This document shows, piece after piece, positions 63,328-64,000 of a stretch of DNA of 64,000 nucleotides (positions within the stretch are counted from its first letter, which is position 1; each line of letters starts with the position of its first letter). Position numbers and translations under genes: made by a program. The notes below the pieces were generated by a model that was given only the letters and a program-made list of their open reading frames with translations, did not search any database and was not told where the DNA came from. The stretch is from NCBI GenBank assembly GCA_964428475.1, contig CAYRYO010000003.1, forward strand, positions 25,433-89,432. Direction: 5' to 3'. The DNA comes from JARICQ01 sp964428475. GTDB lineage: Bacteria > Bacillota > Clostridia > Tissierellales > Tissierellaceae.

Positions 63328-63540
63328 TTACACCTCTTTTCCTGTATGTCTACTTTTAAAATCGTTGATATTTGAATTATACTCTGTTACCTTTTCAATT
63401 ATTTCATCTAGAGTATCAAGTACTACAATTTTACTTCCATTTGTAAAAGAAATAACTGTATCTGGAGTAGCTTCTACAAATAAAATTAAGTTGCTATTAA
63501 TTACAAGTTCTTTCTTGTTTAATCTATTAACTTTTATCAA
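63328..63540 (-). CDS. flbD: FlbD-family small flagellar protein
   Basis: A 70-residue protein of the FlbD/SwrD type that in Bacillus (SwrD) raises flagellar torque. The family pattern I-K-V-N-R-L-N-K-K-E-L-V-I-N-S-N-L-I-L-F-V-E-A-T-P-D-T-V-I-S-F is complete. The TTG start, eight bases after AAAGGTG, matches the usual length; a GTG three codons upstream overlaps that site. It lies between flgE and motA, as is common. Confidence 0.94.
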   Translation of the reverse strand: MIKVNRLNKKELVINSNLILFVEATPDTVISFTNGSKIVVLDTLDEIIEKVTEYNSNINDFKSRHTGKEV

Positions 63541-63560
63541 ATAATTCACACCTTTGCTTT

Positions 63561-63588
63561 AAATAAGGGAGGAAATCCCCCCTTATTT
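63561..63588 (-). repeat. Hairpin between flgE and flbD
   Basis: AAATAAGGGAGG (63561-63572) and CCCCCCTTATTT (63577-63588) pair at 11 of 12 positions round a 4-base loop, eight bases after the flgE stop. On the - strand it lacks a T run (tail TTATTTAAAG). It looks more like an attenuating or processing hairpin inside the fla operon than a full terminator. Confidence 0.7.
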
Positions 63589-63595
63589 AGTAGAT

Positions 63596-64000
63596 TTATC
63601 TCTTCATGTTCACAAGCTCTTGAAGCATTTCATCTGAAGTTGTAATTATCCTTGAATTTGCTTGAAATCCTCTTTGAGTTGTTATCATTTCTGTAAACTC
63701 AAGTGAAATATCTACATTAGACATCTCCAAGTTTCCAGGGCTAATAGCTCCAAATCCCGCCACAGAAGCTCCACCGTATTGCGCTTCACCTGAGTTTCTA
63801 GTATCTACAAACATATTGCCACCAAGCTTTTGAAGTCCCATAGGGTTGTCAAATTTCGCTAACATTAATTGACCTAATGCCTTTCTCTCACCATTTGTAA
63901 AGACTCCAACCACAGTACCTGTTGCATCAATAGCAAATCCTTCAAGTGTACCTGAATTATTTCCGTCTTGTGCATAGGGTTTGATATCCATCTCATTTGC
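63596..64000 (-). CDS. flgE: Flagellar hook protein FlgE, C-terminal part (partial)
   Basis: The last 134 codons of a hook/basal rod protein. The frame is open to the window edge, so the true start is outside. The C-terminal signature L-E-M-S-N-V-D-I-S-L-E-F-T-E-M-I-T-T-Q-R, Q-A-N-S-R-I-I-T-T-S-D-E-M-L-Q-E-L-V-N-M-K is the standard end of FlgE/FlgG-type proteins. The preceding part (A-T-G-T-V-V-G-V-F-T-N-G-E-R-K-A-L-G-Q-L-M-L-A-K-F) fits FlgE, and flbD directly after is the usual partner. Confidence 0.93.
   Translation of the reverse strand, partial: ANEMDIKPYAQDGNNSGTLEGFAIDATGTVVGVFTNGERKALGQLMLAKFDNPMGLQKLGGNMFVDTRNSGEAQYGGASVAGFGAISPGNLEMSNVDISLEFTEMITTQRGFQANSRIITTSDEMLQELVNMKR

Overview
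The window is a strongly AT-rich (my impression, not counted) chromosomal segment from a motile, endospore-forming, low-GC Gram-positive bacterium. The class Clostridia in the broad sense, perhaps near Tissierellales, is the best guess. The grounds are gene content and order: spoVS, ylmC/ymxH and a YlxY-type deacetylase point to sporulation. PolC, RNase Y, a Cheo-type LexA box and the run fla/che - rpsB - tsf - pyrH - frr - uppS - cdsA - rseP - ispG - polC - rimP - nusA - rnpM - infB - rbfA - truB - ribF - rpsO - pnp - dut - tepA - ftsK - pgsA - recA - rny - spoVS are the Bacillus/Clostridium backbone. No tRNA, rRNA, prophage, insertion sequence or CRISPR array was seen.

Region 1 (1-4300, + strand): the tail of mutS, then mutL and miaA, then a PLP-dependent YnbB/methionine gamma-lyase-like gene, ending at a bidirectional terminator. 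Region 2 (4311-6800): an SOS module. lexA diverges from a small LysM membrane protein of the YneA (division inhibitor) type, and each has a LexA box. A convergent tyrosine recombinase follows, with a 50-bp near-perfect palindrome at its promoter. Region 3 (6741-11291, - strand): an aminotransferase, a coupled PHP phosphoesterase/PadR regulator pair, spoVS and RNase Y. RNase Y appears to start at a non-standard ATT codon.

Region 4 (11299-15850, - strand): recA, with a LexA box at its predicted transcription start. It is followed by a four-gene operon for a Mre11/SbcD nuclease and a Rad50/SbcC ATPase split into separate polypeptides: an N-terminal half ending in a zinc-hook motif, an 84-residue coiled coil and a C-terminal half. 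This is the least conventional system in the window and my main candidate. Region 5 (15895-25100): pgsA, rimO, ftsK, tepA, ylmC, dut, a deacetylase, pnp, and rpsO with a likely S15 autoregulatory leader. Region 6 (25084-43190): translation, lipid and isoprenoid housekeeping genes, plus polC. Several usual cluster members are absent from their normal places (hfq, ylxQ, dxr, cinA, ymdB).

Region 7 (43218-64000, - strand): one long fla/che operon read from flgE toward a SwrB-like gene. It encodes hook protein, FlbD, stator (MotA/MotB), FliL, switch (FliM, FliY), CheY, the export gate (FliO, FliP, FliQ, FliR, FlhB, FlhA), number and placement GTPase/ATPase (FlhF, FlhG), a PilZ c-di-GMP receptor, chemotaxis core (CheB, CheA, CheW, CheC, CheD), SigD, a FapA-family protein and a lysine-rich unknown. 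The flgE end is cut by the window edge. Nearly everything from 4311 on lies on the - strand; the YneA-like gene is the exception.
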